A stretch of 20,000 nt of DNA from Symbiodinium natans (lineage: Eukaryota; Sar; Dinophyceae; Suessiales; Symbiodiniaceae). Below are positions 6,717 through 14,290 of the stretch, piece after piece. The notes beneath the pieces were generated by a model. The model ran no database searches and was not told the origin of the DNA. It was given only the letters and a program-made list of their open reading frames with translations. Location: positions 325,001 to 345,000 of the forward strand of contig CAJNDS010002535.1 in assembly GCA_905221605.1 (NCBI GenBank), given 5' to 3'. Position 1 is the stretch's first letter. Each line of letters starts with the position of its first letter. Position numbers and translations under genes: made by a program.

Positions 6717-6931
6717 ATTGAAATTATTAAGGGTTCAGGTCCGGGGAAGTTTCGAGGAAAGCTTCGAGGAGTTTCAAGCAATTTCAAGGAGTTCCGAGGA
6801 GTTTCAAGGAGTTTCTGTTTTTGGATTGAAATCATCAAGGGTTCAGGTCCGGGGAAGTTTCGAGGAAAGTTTCGAGGAGTTTCAAGGAGTTCCAAGGAGT
6901 TTCGAGGAGTTCAAAGAGTTTCTGTTTTTGG
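6717..6931 (+). repeat. 108-bp tandem duplication with internal GAGGAGTTTC repeats
   Basis: Copy 1 (6717-6824) and copy 2 (6825-6931) both begin ATTGAAAT, pass through GGGTTCAGGTCCGGGGAAGT and end TTTCTGTTTTTGG. Each contains several imperfect GAGGAGTTTCAAG-type 10-mers. A frame of 82 codons (6718-6966) reads it as a glutamate/phenylalanine/serine repeat. The unit is a multiple of three, but the frame ends just past the repeat and has no other support. The element is bracketed by TTTAGGG blocks on both sides. Confidence 0.85.
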
Positions 6932-6964
6932 ATTTTCTCAATAATTTCAAGTTACAGGGGGCTT

Positions 6965-7006
6965 GAGGGTTTAGGGTTTAGGGTTTGGGGTTTAGGGCTT
7001 GGGGTT
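6965..7006 (+). repeat. Telomere-like block, TTTAGGG/TTTGGGG
   Basis: About five units with mixed A/G at the fourth position, ending TTGGGGTTACAC. Confidence 0.85.
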
Positions 7007-7109
7007 ACACTGAACCCGAAGCCCGGCTTGGGGTGGTTTAGGTTTTAGGGCATAGGTTGCTCCGCAGCCTAGAACGTTGTGTCAGTGGCCCCTCGAACTC
7101 TACTTTCGA

Positions 7110-7160
7110 ACCCTAAACCCTAAACCCTAAACCCAGAAACCTAAACCCTGAACCCTAAAC
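7110..7160 (-). repeat. Telomere-like block, CCCTAAA
   Basis: Three clean units then CCCAGAAACCTAAACCCTGAA variants. Confidence 0.88.
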
Positions 7161-7265
7161 ATTGGCTCTTCAGCCCTCGCATGTCTGAGCGGGAAAGCTT
7201 ACTGGAAGAACCAGCATGCATGGTGACGGCTGGCAAACGAGGAAGTTTTGAACGCTAATCCTAAA

Positions 7266-7313
7266 AGGGTTTAGGGTTTAGGGTTTAGGGTTTAGGGTTT
7301 TGAGTTTAGGGGG
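7266..7313 (+). repeat. Telomere-like block, TTTAGGG
   Basis: Five clean units followed by TTTTGAGTTTAGGGG. Preceded by AATCCTAAAA, a degenerate unit in the other orientation. Confidence 0.9.
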
Positions 7314-7426
7314 GTCCAGAAAGGGTGAACCCCATCTCTTGACGCTGGTCTTGCTGGGGTGGGTTTGGGTCCCTCCGATGGGCTATGTCAGAGAAATGGG
7401 GCCGGTAAGCTTCGGGTGTTTGGCTT

Positions 7427-7477
7427 CGGGTTTAGGGTTTAGGGTTTAGGGTTTAGGGTTTAGGGTTTAAGGTTTCG
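7427..7477 (+). repeat. Telomere-like block, TTTAGGG
   Basis: Seven units bounded by TTCGGG variants (GGCTTCGGG on the left, GGTTTCGGG on the right). Confidence 0.9.
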
Positions 7478-7565
7478 GGAATGAAGCCCCGATTTGCCAG
7501 CAGATCTCCAACATGGGGTGAAACCCTCAGCCGATGTGGCCAGCTCCCTCAACGAGGTTGGCCCC

Positions 7566-7724
7566 TTAAACCCTAAACCCTAAACCCTATTCCCCAAACC
7601 CCAAACCCTAAACCCTAAACCTAAACCCTATACCCCAACCCTAAACCCTAAACCCTAAACCCTAAACCCTAAACCCTATACCCCATACCCCAAACCCTAA
7701 ACCCTAAACCCTAAACCCTAAACA
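7566..7724 (-). repeat. Long CCCTAAA block with CCCTATACCCC variants
   Basis: About 22 units. CCCTATACCCC-type interruptions recur near 7594, 7627 and 7676, giving a loose higher-order pattern. Both ends are abrupt. Confidence 0.9.
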
Positions 7725-7816
7725 CACTCTCAGCATGGTTCCTGAGTCAGATCCTTTTGACCAGAGGAAGCCGCGCGCGAATCCTTCAAGGTCCTACCTC
7801 ATGAGTTCTGGTCTCC

Positions 7817-7840
7817 TCAAGCAAGCCCTAAAACCCTAAA
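7817..7840 (-). repeat. 24-bp direct repeat, left copy, partly telomere-like
   Basis: Begins TCAAGCAAG and continues as CCCTAAAACCCTAAA. It matches 7954-7977 at 23 of 24 bases (C versus A at the sixth position) and abuts the FB-E element. It is probably the duplicated target. Confidence 0.8.
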
Positions 7841-7953
7841 CTAGGCTGCCCAGGAACCTAGGCTTGAAAAGGGTGCCCTTTCTTGCTTAAAGGGGATTAT
7901 AAGGGAACCTAAGCCCCCCAAAAAGGGAATAAGGGTACAACTGGGCATCCTGG
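7841..7953. repeat. FB-E element, copy 1, with flanking 24-bp duplication
   Basis: This 113-bp segment fills exactly the gap between the two 24-bp direct repeats. Its order of motifs (CCAGGAACC, AAGGGTGCCC, GGGATTATAAGGG, CCCCAAAAAGGGAA, ACTGGGCATCCTGG) is paralleled at 19319-19417. The ends CCAGGAA and ATCCTGG give a short inverted repeat; the internal AAGGGTGCCC and AAGGGTAC are related. It has no coding frame, so any mobility would depend on an enzyme encoded elsewhere. Confidence 0.7.
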
Positions 7954-7983
7954 TCAAGAAAGCCCTAAAACCCTAAAACCCTA
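7954..7983 (-). repeat. 24-bp direct repeat, right copy, and CCCTAAAA units
   Basis: TCAAGAAAG then CCCTAAAACCCTAAA (7954-7977), followed by one further unit. It pairs with 7817-7840. Confidence 0.8.
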
Positions 7984-8124
7984 CAACCTTCACCCGGTAG
8001 AGGGCCGCACGGCACTGATGAGCTGATAAGGGACAGCGTTAGAGACGATGGATACCCAGTATTTACTACACAGACTCAACGCCATAACCGTCCTTAGAGA
8101 AGCCCCCAGAAACCCACCCTTGCA
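7984..8124. other. Spacer, no recognised feature
   Basis: Unique sequence of balanced composition between telomere-like blocks. Confidence 0.55.
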
Positions 8125-8213
8125 ACCTAACCCAAAAACCTAAACCCTAAACGCTAATCGCTAAAACCCTAAAACCCAAACCCCAAACCCCAAACCATAA
8201 ACCCTAAACCCTA
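8125..8213 (-). repeat. Degenerate CCCTAAA block
   Basis: Mixed CCTAAA, CCCTAAAA, CGCTAAT and CCCCAAA units; only a few are perfect. Confidence 0.8.
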
Positions 8214-8303
8214 CATACAAGCCCAGTGAGTCGTTGACCAACTTTGCAAGAGTTGCAGGTACCAAGCCTGGCTCCCAAACATCTTTCCCGAACAGGGCCG
8301 CGG

Positions 8304-8334
8304 CTTAGGGTTTAGGGGTTAGGGTTTAGGGTTT
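8304..8334 (+). repeat. Short TTTAGGG block
   Basis: About four units, ending TTTCCTG. Preceded by a unique spacer (8214-8303). Confidence 0.88.
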
Positions 8335-8518
8335 CCTGAAAAGAAGGACCCCTAAATTGGACCCTGGCTTAGAGAACTGCCCACGTCGTTGATCTACATT
8401 TGCCAAACCCCGAAGCCTTCCAACATCAGGCATCCAAGTTCAAAAATCGCAGGCGGGAACGAAGCGAGGTGAGGGGGATCACCACGTCTCGCACTAACTC
8501 AGGGTCAGGTTGCAAAGT
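8335..8518. other. Spacer, no recognised feature
   Basis: Unique sequence without coding or structural signal. Confidence 0.55.
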
Positions 8519-8615
8519 CCCCTAAACCCTAAACCCTAAACCCTAAACCCTAAACCCTAAACCCTTAACGCTAAACCCTAAACCCTGAACCCTGAACCCT
8601 AAACCCTGAACCCTA
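8519..8615 (-). repeat. Telomere-like block, CCCTAAA then CCCTGAA
   Basis: Six pure CCCTAAA units, then a zone where CCCTGAA alternates with CCCTAAA. Confidence 0.92.
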
Positions 8616-8855
8616 GCAGCAGTTCGAGACTAGAGGAGCGCAATGATCCCACCATGCCATCCTCGAGCGGAAATCGCTCCCGGCAGGGTAAAAGCAAGGA
8701 ATTGCTTCTGACGTAAAAAACGTCCAGGAAGGAAGTCGGCGTCGTTCAGAAATCCCGTGCACCTTAACCGCTCACCCCTACTCCCTAAACCCCCAACCCT
8801 CAACCCCATCCCCCCATGTCTGCCCAGTGCCAGCAATGCGCCTTCAACCCTACAC
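8616..8855. other. Spacer, no recognised feature
   Basis: Unique sequence with a degenerate C-rich patch (8783-8808). A 68-codon minus-strand frame (8630-8836) has no recognisable content. Confidence 0.5.
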
Positions 8856-8917
8856 CTTAAAGACTGAATCCAGCACTTAGGGTTTAGGGTCTAGGGTCTT
8901 AAAAACTGAATCCAGAA
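8856..8917 (+). repeat. 22-bp TTTAGGG insert between 20-bp direct repeats
   Basis: CTTAAAGACTGAATCCAGCA (8856-8875) and CTTAAAAACTGAATCCAGAA (8898-8917) agree at 18 of 20 positions. The only sequence between them is about three telomere-like units (TTAGGG, TTTAGGG, TCTAGGG). This is the cleanest case in the window of a telomeric insert flanked by a duplicated unique target. Confidence 0.85.
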
Positions 8918-9014
8918 TCAGCCGTCGCCAGCTATACTGCCAACTACCTTTGGGACACCAGTGAAGCCATGCAGAGGTCTACGAAAGGAAGGGACCCCTA
9001 ATCACAACTCTATG

Positions 9015-9058
9015 GTAGGGTTTTGGGGTTAAGGGTTTAGGGTTTAGGGTTTAGGGTC
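9015..9058 (+). repeat. Telomere-like block, TTTAGGG
   Basis: A TTTTGGGG/TTAAGGG lead-in then four clean units. ACCCCTAAT occurs on both sides (near 8994 and 9084), too short to claim as a duplication. Confidence 0.85.
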
Positions 9059-9212
9059 TTAGAATAAGGCCCACAATAAGGTACCCCTAATTTCGGAAAC
9101 CCCACGGGGATCATCCATGCTGGACCGCAATCCCCTGTCACCCGAAAGCTACCCTGCAAAGTGCCGTTCTTGCGAGGTTGCGGGGGGATGACGGGTCCCT
9201 GACCCCCCCCAA

Positions 9213-9268
9213 CTAAACCCTAAACCCTAAAGCCTAAACCCTAAACCCTGAACCCTAAACCCTAAACC
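9213..9268 (-). repeat. Telomere-like block, CCCTAAA
   Basis: About seven units with CCTAAAG and CCCTGAA variants, after a C8 run. Confidence 0.9.
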
Positions 9269-9360
9269 CGAGTTGAGCTCTAACCTGGCGAGTTGCCTTC
9301 ACCCTTGGGGCTTATTGAGGGTTTAGGTCTTCGACCCTGGTGCACCTTCACCCAGTCAAG

Positions 9361-9453
9361 ACCCCTTAAATAAGAAACATACCTTAAATCATATTCAGGA
9401 TCCTTGAGCACTTCAGGTATATTCCTTGATTAAGTTGTATGGGGCATTCTGGG
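9361..9453. repeat. Foldback element FB-F, copy 1
   Basis: CATATTCAGGATCC, CAGGTATATTCCTTG and GGGGCATTCTGGG occur in the same order and spacing as in 16557-16650. The left arm ACCCCTTAAATAAGAAACAT is the imperfect inverted complement of the right arm. This copy is more diverged than the second. Confidence 0.65.
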
Positions 9454-9454
9454 A

Positions 9455-9597
9455 AACCTTAAACCTTAAAACCCTAAACCCTAAACCCCAAGCCCTAAAC
9501 CCTAAGCCCAAAGCCCTAAGCCCTAAACCCTACACCCTAAACCCTAAACTCTAAACCCTAGGCCCTAAGCCTCAAAACCCGAAACCCTACACCCTGA
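9455..9597 (-). repeat. Long degenerate CCCTAAA block
   Basis: About 19 units with CCTTAAA, CCCTAAG, CCCAAAG, CCCTACA and CCCGAAA variants. Confidence 0.85.
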
Positions 9598-9987
9598 ATC
9601 GTCAGTTCTGAACAAAGCCAGGGAAGATGCCGGTATTCAAACCCGGCCTTCGGCTGGAAACCTGTGCGCACCTCATTTCTCGGAAACTCAAGAATTCAGG
9701 ATTTAGACTTTAGGGTGGCCCAGGTTGTCCAGCAACAGTTCTGTAGTGAAGCTCGATGTGTGCAGACAGGGTGGCTTGACCCTGCGACACATCGGCACCG
9801 ACTCAGAACGGATTGGAACGGCGAATGTTGACCTGCAGGGAAGCACCCGATTTCCTGGGACACTGGGATTGAAGGAGGTCGCCGACTCTTCTCAACTCTC
9901 ATGACACAGCAGGATGTCTACTGACGTCTTGGCCACTACCAAGCATACTTGCAAAAAGCATTCTGCTCTTGAGCATTTCCCGGGGGA
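9598..9987. other. Unique spacer, no supported gene
   Basis: About 390 bp without telomere repeats. A 68-codon minus-strand frame (9696-9902) has no domain I know. CCCGGCCTTCGGCTGG near 9640 can form a small hairpin but does not extend to a tRNA. Confidence 0.5.
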
Positions 9988-10054
9988 CCCTAAACCCTAA
10001 ACCCTAAACCCTAAACCCTAAACCCTAAACCCTAAACCCTAAACCCTAAACCCT
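9988..10054 (-). repeat. Pure CCCTAAA block
   Basis: Nine to ten perfect units bounded by GGGGGA on the left and GGGGGGGA on the right, an abrupt and undecayed block. Confidence 0.95.
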
Positions 10055-10585
10055 GGGGGGGAGCCATATGCACACTGAAGGACCGTTTTTGGCCAGTGCC
10101 CAAAAGTGAAGGAGAGGCCTGGGCACTCTGTTTTGGGGATATCAGATGTGCGCAGTTGTGTAGATGAATTGTTCCTTCTTGGGTTCCTGTTGTCCTATGA
10201 AGTAGGGTTTGTGCATGATCTTCCTTTGTAAGCCCAAAAAAGACACCCGACATATACACTCACATACACTCACCAATAACAGCAGTATAAAACCTTTTTT
10301 CATACCGGCCCGTCTACTACTTGGGCACCCCAGCACGCGTTAATTCCATACACCCTAAAACCTCAGTTGCATGCCCAGTATGCTGCAACAGCCCGTAGGC
10401 TCCGAAATCCCTCTGTACGGCTCCATAGCAAAATTCCTCATCGGGGACCGTTTCCCTATGTGGGGGGGGGGGGGGGGTACCCCTTAATAATCTCCCTTAA
10501 AGGGAATCCCCATATCTGATGGGGAAGAATGACAGACACAGAGGTTTCAGAACCAGTGAACCTCCAAGTAGACTCTAAGCCCAAC
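10055..10585. other. Unique spacer with a G16 tract and hairpin
   Basis: Over 500 bp without telomere repeats. It contains G16 (10462-10477), a hairpin TCCCCAT-ATCTG-ATGGGGA around 10509, and near 10554 GTGAACCTCCAAGTAGA, an isolated FB-A right end. Two overlapping minus-strand frames of 64-75 codons have no recognisable content. Confidence 0.55.
10462..10477. repeat. G16 homopolymer
   Basis: Sixteen consecutive G followed by TACCCC. One of five long G/C homopolymers in the window. Confidence 0.9.
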
Positions 10586-10638
10586 ACCCTAAACCCTAAA
10601 CCCTAAACACTAAACCCTAAACCTAGACCCTAAACCCC
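10586..10638 (-). repeat. Telomere-like block, CCCTAAA
   Basis: About six units with CACTAAA and CCTAGA variants, shortly after the isolated FB-A end. Confidence 0.9.
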
Positions 10639-10747
10639 GAAGAACGGCACAAGGGCGTGCAAAGGCGAGAGCTTGCCTCCATCTCAAAGAGCTCAGGCTC
10701 CTTGCGGACCTCTTTGAGGAAGTACTTCAGCCTGATTTAGGTTTGCA

Positions 10748-10940
10748 CCCGAAACCCTAAACCCTAAACCCTAACCCTAAACCGTAAACCCTAAACCCTA
10801 AACCCTAAACCCTAAACCACCCTAAACCCTAAACCACCCTAAACCCTAAACCCTAAACCACCCTAAACCCTAAACCCTAAACCCTAAACCCTAAACCCTA
10901 AACCCTAAACCCTAAACCCTAAACCCTAAACCCTAACCCT
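10748..10940 (-). repeat. Long CCCTAAA block with ACC-spaced modules
   Basis: About 26 units. At 10814-10863 the sequence CTAAACCACCCTAAA appears three times with one or two normal units between, a local higher-order module. It ends CCCTAACCCTG. Confidence 0.93.
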
Positions 10941-11021
10941 GTATTGGCCTAGGGGTTCCGATCTGATCTGGGTTCCTGGGGTCCTTACGGCGGGGCTCTG
11001 GGATTTCGGGGGGGGGGAGGG

Positions 11022-11121
11022 GGGTTAGGGCTTAGGGTTTGGGGTTTAGGGTTTGGGGTTTAGGGTTTGGGGTTTAGGGTTTGGGGTTTAGGGGTTTAGG
11101 GTTGCGGGTTCAGGGTTTAGG
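11022..11121 (+). repeat. Alternating TTTAGGG / TTTGGGG array
   Basis: At 11033-11092 the two heptamers alternate strictly for about four rounds, a 14-bp unit. TTCGGGGGG precedes (11005-) and follows (11125-) the block. Confidence 0.9.
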
Positions 11122-11230
11122 AACTTCGGGGGGTTTTCCGGTCTTGTTTAGGGTCTTGCTAGGAAGAAGCGCTTGCAGCCCATCTTTGCCCCCAAGGGCG
11201 GCAAGATGGCCCTAAGACCCAACCGCTAAT
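11122..11230. other. Spacer, no recognised feature
   Basis: Unique sequence. Confidence 0.55.
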
Positions 11231-11296
11231 GGGGTTTAGGGCTTAGGCTGGGTTTAGGGTTTAGGGTTTAGGGTCTAGGGTTCAGGGTTGAACCCT
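11231..11296 (+). repeat. TTTAGGG block with a short head-to-head end
   Basis: About seven units ending AGGGTTCAGGGTTGAACCCTCA, where the last unit faces one degenerate CCCT unit. Confidence 0.85.
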
Positions 11297-11421
11297 CACG
11301 ACTAAAGCCTAATCGCCAGAGGGCCTAAGCTCGCCCTGAACCCCCCTCAACCCCATAAGGCCTAGCCGTCAGCACCCTTCGTTGCTGAGCTCATAAGCCC
11401 CAAAAAAGTGTGCACTTTCAA

Positions 11422-11480
11422 CTCTAAACCCTATAACCTGAAACCCTAAACCCAAAACCCTAACCCTAACGCTAAATCCC
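11422..11480 (-). repeat. Degenerate CCCTAAA block
   Basis: CCCTATAACCTGAAA, CCCAAAA, CCCTAA and CGCTAAA units. AAAAGTGT lies on both sides (about 11403 and 11482), an 8-bp match only. Confidence 0.75.
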
Positions 11481-11583
11481 GAAAAGTGTAAAGTGTACTC
11501 ATTCAGCTACTAAGCACCAGAACCATACAGATGCGAACTCCAAGCCAAAAAAACCTAACGGCCTTAAGCCCCTCAAAGGAGGG

Positions 11584-11667
11584 TAAACCCTAAACCCTAA
11601 ACGCTAAACCCTGAACCCTGAACCCTGAACCGTGAACCTTAAACCCTACACCCTAAACCCTAAACCC
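11584..11667 (-). repeat. CCCTAAA/CCCTGAA block
   Basis: About twelve units, with CCCTGAA three times in a row and CCGTGAA once. Confidence 0.9.
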
Positions 11668-11763
11668 ACAGCCTCTTGAGGTGGCCATTGTGAGTCGCAG
11701 CCACCGGCAAATCATAATCCTGCCTGGCTTCAGGGTTTCATGGGTTCCCCTACAACCCCCCCA

Positions 11764-11821
11764 TTTAGGGTTTAGGGTCTAGGGTCTAGGGTTTGGGGTT
11801 TAGGGTTTGGGGTTTGGGGTC
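11764..11821 (+). repeat. Telomere-like block, TTTAGGG
   Basis: About eight units including TCTAGGG and TTTGGGG variants. Confidence 0.88.
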
Positions 11822-11986
11822 CTGGATTTTTCGGGGCTTGGGGTTCATGTGTTGGGTTTCTGCGGGTAGGGGGCGCTCAGATTGAACCCTCTGGGCTTTT
11901 CAGGTACCGGAAGTAAATCGTTTCAGCTGCCAAAGTCCGGGTACAGCCTGGGCTCTCGGGTAAGGGCTTCAGGTTTTCGGGGGCAA
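11822..11986. other. Spacer, no recognised feature
   Basis: G-rich unique sequence, no coding signal. Confidence 0.5.
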
Positions 11987-12112
11987 CCCCAAATCCCTAA
12001 ACAAACCTGCCCAACAAAACAACCGTTTAAACCAACCCCTACTCCTGAACCCTAATTCCAGAAACCCTAAACCCTAAACCCTAATCCCCGGGCGCTAAAC
12101 CCCGTAATCCCC
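11987..12112 (-). repeat. Degenerate CCCTAAA-like stretch
   Basis: Scattered diverged units, with three clean ones at 12064-12084. Confidence 0.65.
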
Positions 12113-12223
12113 TTAACCCTGATCTCCTCAACTCCAAAGCCACAAAGTCGGGTCGGGGTACACAGAACGAACCCCGAAACATGATCATCATCTATTGTGC
12201 AGAACTCCCAAAAGGGCCCTCAT

Positions 12224-12278
12224 AACCCTAAACCCTAAACCCTAAACCCTATAGACCCTAAACCCTAAACCCTAAACA
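12224..12278 (-). repeat. Telomere-like block, CCCTAAA
   Basis: Seven units interrupted once by CCCTATAGA. Confidence 0.9.
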
Positions 12279-12301
12279 AGCCTAATCCCCTAAAAGCCCC
12301 A

Positions 12302-12375
12302 CCTGGAGGTTCATGGGCACCTACAAGTGGAGTTAGAAGGACCCTTATTGAGGTTATAAGTATACCTCTACTACA
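12302..12375. repeat. FB-A fragment
   Basis: Starts CTGGAGGTTCATGGGCACC, matching the left end of FB-A, and contains TTGAGGTTATAAGTATACCT, resembling the internal GGGGCTTATAAGTACAG. No right end is seen. Confidence 0.45.
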
Positions 12376-12391
12376 CCCCAAAACAATCAAA

Positions 12392-12443
12392 CCTGAACCC
12401 TAAACCCTAAACTCTAAACCCTAAACCCTAAACCCTAAACCCT
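12392..12443 (-). repeat. Telomere-like block, CCCTAAA
   Basis: About seven units, one CTCTAAA, following CCTGAA. Confidence 0.9.
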
Positions 12444-12535
12444 CCGACGCCCCAAAGTCTTGGCCGCGAACTTCTTGCACAACATCGAGTTGAAGCTCAG
12501 TTGTGGCTCCTTGGATACATCATGTAGGGGATCCC

Positions 12536-12663
12536 AAGTATGGGCCCTTCAATTGGGTGTAGGGTTTAGGGTTTGGGCTTTGGGGTTTTGGGTTTAGGGT
12601 TCGGGGTTTAGGGTTTAGGGCCATAACCCTTACATGCACTATACATAATCAGGGCCCATACTT
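12536..12663 (+). repeat. TTTAGGG block inside a perfect 13-bp inverted repeat
   Basis: AAGTATGGGCCCT (12536-12548) and AGGGCCCATACTT (12651-12663) are perfect inverted complements. GGAT and CATG outside them also correspond loosely (12521-12534 and 12664-12670). Between the arms lie about nine TTTAGGG-type units (12559-12620). It looks like a foldback element whose loop has been filled with telomere repeats. Confidence 0.7.
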
Positions 12664-12726
12664 ATCCATGACACCAAGCCATCGGCTGCTTCTTGCTGAA
12701 GGTTTGGGGTGGGGGTTGAGAGCTTG

Positions 12727-12862
12727 GGGTTTAGGGTTTAGGGTTTAGGGTTTGGGGTTTAGGGTTTAGGGTTCAGGGTTCAGGGTTTAGGGTTTAGGGC
12801 TTTAAGAGTGGGGGTTTGGGGTTTAGGGGTTTAAGGGTCAGGGTTTTCATGGTTTAGGGCTG
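12727..12862 (+). repeat. Telomere-like block, TTTAGGG with variants
   Basis: About ten good units (12727-12802), then sparser TTTGGGG and TTTAAGGG units. Confidence 0.88.
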
Positions 12863-13013
12863 CTTGCGTTTGTTTGATGTCGATATCGGCGTATCGATGT
12901 GATTGTCACAGACTTGTCGTGCAAGAGTGTCACTCCAGATATTCGCGTCTGCTCTAGCTTCACGAGCAAAACGGCCCTTTACACTGCGAAACTCGGTCTG
13001 TCTGAGGTGCCAA
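12863..13013. other. Spacer, no recognised feature
   Basis: Unique sequence of balanced composition. Confidence 0.55.
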
Positions 13014-13285
13014 ACCCTCAACCCTGAAACCCTAAACCCCTCAAACCTAAACCCAAAAAACCCACACTCTAGACCCTAAGCCGTAAACCCTGAAACCCCA
13101 AGACCCTCAACCCTAAACCCTGAACCTTAGGGGTGGAGGTGGAGTCCGCCGTTTGTGGATACGTATGAGCATTCCTGTACCCCCAAACCTCAAACCCCCC
13201 AAACCCCAAACCCTAAACCATCCTAAGCCCCAAATTCAGCAACCGTTTACATACGGGCGAGACCCTAAGACCTAAACCCTAAACC
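13014..13285 (-). repeat. Degenerate CCCTAAA stretches with a unique gap
   Basis: 13014-13128 and 13184-13225 hold diverged units (CCCTCAA, CCCTGAAA, CCCCAAA), 13267-13285 two better ones. A unique segment lies at 13129-13180. Confidence 0.7.
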
Positions 13286-13442
13286 GATCGAGTAGGGTTT
13301 CGTGTTTACCGTTGATGGTTCAGAGCATGACCTCTGTTGAAAGGAAAGGCCCATGAGCACGAAGCACTGAATCTATCAAGGTAGGTTCCAGGAAACTATG
13401 TCGCCTGCTATGGAACCGGATATTTCGGGGTTTTGGGCTTCT

Positions 13443-13585
13443 AGCCCCAAACCCTAGCCCCAAACCCTAGCCCTAAACCCTAGCCCTAAACCCTAGCCCT
13501 AAACCCTAGCCCTAAACCCTAGCCCTAAACCCTAGCCCTAAACCCTAGCCCTAACCCTAAACCCTAGCCCTAACCCTCAACCCTT
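13443..13585 (-). repeat. 13-bp higher-order array (CCCTAAA + CCCTAG)
   Basis: A full unit CCCTAAA joined to a 6-bp unit CCCTAG repeats about eight times, the first copies with CCCCAAA. It ends in CCCTAACCCT variants. Confidence 0.92.
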
Positions 13586-13666
13586 GAACAACCTGCGGGC
13601 CAAGGACGGTAAAAGCCACGCCGTTCTCCTCCACGCCATCAAGGTCCTCTGGCAGCTGTTGATGGT

Positions 13667-13700
13667 TTTTAGGGTTTAGGGTTTAGGGGTTTAGGGTTTA
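13667..13700 (+). repeat. Short TTTAGGG block
   Basis: About four units leading directly into the following tandem duplication. Confidence 0.88.
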
Positions 13701-13825
13701 GGGCTAGGATTTGGGGCTTAGGACTAGGGTAAATTCATCTGCTCGTTGCGCCTGATTGTTACAGCGGGCTAGGATTTGGGGCTTAGGACTTGGGATTTAG
13801 GGTAGCGTCATCTGCTCGTTGCGCC
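13701..13825 (+). repeat. Tandem duplication, about 65 bp, with telomere-like parts
   Basis: GGGCTAGGATTTGGGGCTTA occurs at 13701 and 13766, and TCATCTGCTCGTTGCGCC at 13735-13752 and again, identically, at 13808-13825. The second copy has about 8 extra telomere-like bases before the latter motif. Near-identity suggests a recent duplication. Confidence 0.85.
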
Positions 13826-13949
13826 AGCGGTTGCCGTGATGTTGTGCTTTCTGTGGTGATAGCAGTCTGCCCGATCAGATTACTACCAGCACTCTTGGCA
13901 ATGCAATCAGTGGACGTGCAAATGTGGGCCGCTAGCTGTTTTCCGCCAC

Positions 13950-14290
13950 TTGCCCCGCTTGCTCCAGTTGCTCTTGGTCCCCTAGCGCAAAACGATATTG
14001 CCCCACTTGCCCACTTGCTCCATGTGCCAAGCGATTTCTGCCACTTGCCCCGCTTCACTTGCCCCTGCCGACCTGCCCCACCGTGCCCTGGAGCTTGGGG
14101 GTCTTGGGAGGTGGAGAGTGGGAGAAGTGGGGGGGTGGGGGGGCGAGGGGGAGTATTGGGGGCAGCGGGGCAAGTGGGGCAAGTGGGGCAAGTGGGGCAA
14201 GTGGGGGAAGTGGGGCAAGACAACCCCGCACCCCAACAAGGATTTGCCCCACTTGCCGCACTTGCCCCACTTGCCCCATGTTCAGTGGTG
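13950..14290. repeat. 9-bp repeat cluster in both orientations (GGGGCAAGT)
   Basis: CTTGCCCC-type units lie at 13950-14060, GGGGCAAGT units in tandem at 14165-14220 (six) and the inverted form again at 14241-14278. The last two could pair as a long stem with a loop of about 25 bases. As the unit is three codons long it stays open in all frames, giving frames of 84-268 codons on both strands (the longest at 13783-14589, minus). Their products are tripeptide repeats such as GAS, CPT or GKW, so I do not call a gene. Confidence 0.85.

Noticed and set aside
6731-6741. GGTTCAGGTCC as a tRNA B box, twice in the 108-bp repeat
   Set aside because: No A box at the right distance and no cloverleaf; one key base differs from the consensus.
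6718-6966. Plus-strand frame with repeated FEESFEEFQ-like residues, resembling a coiled-coil protein
   Set aside because: Produced by the 108-bp tandem unit with internal 10-mers; it starts at the repeat edge and stops just beyond it, between two telomeric blocks.
8994-9092. ACCCCTAAT on both sides of the block at 9015-9058 as a target duplication
   Set aside because: Only nine bases and partly telomere-like; chance matches of this kind are expected in this sequence.
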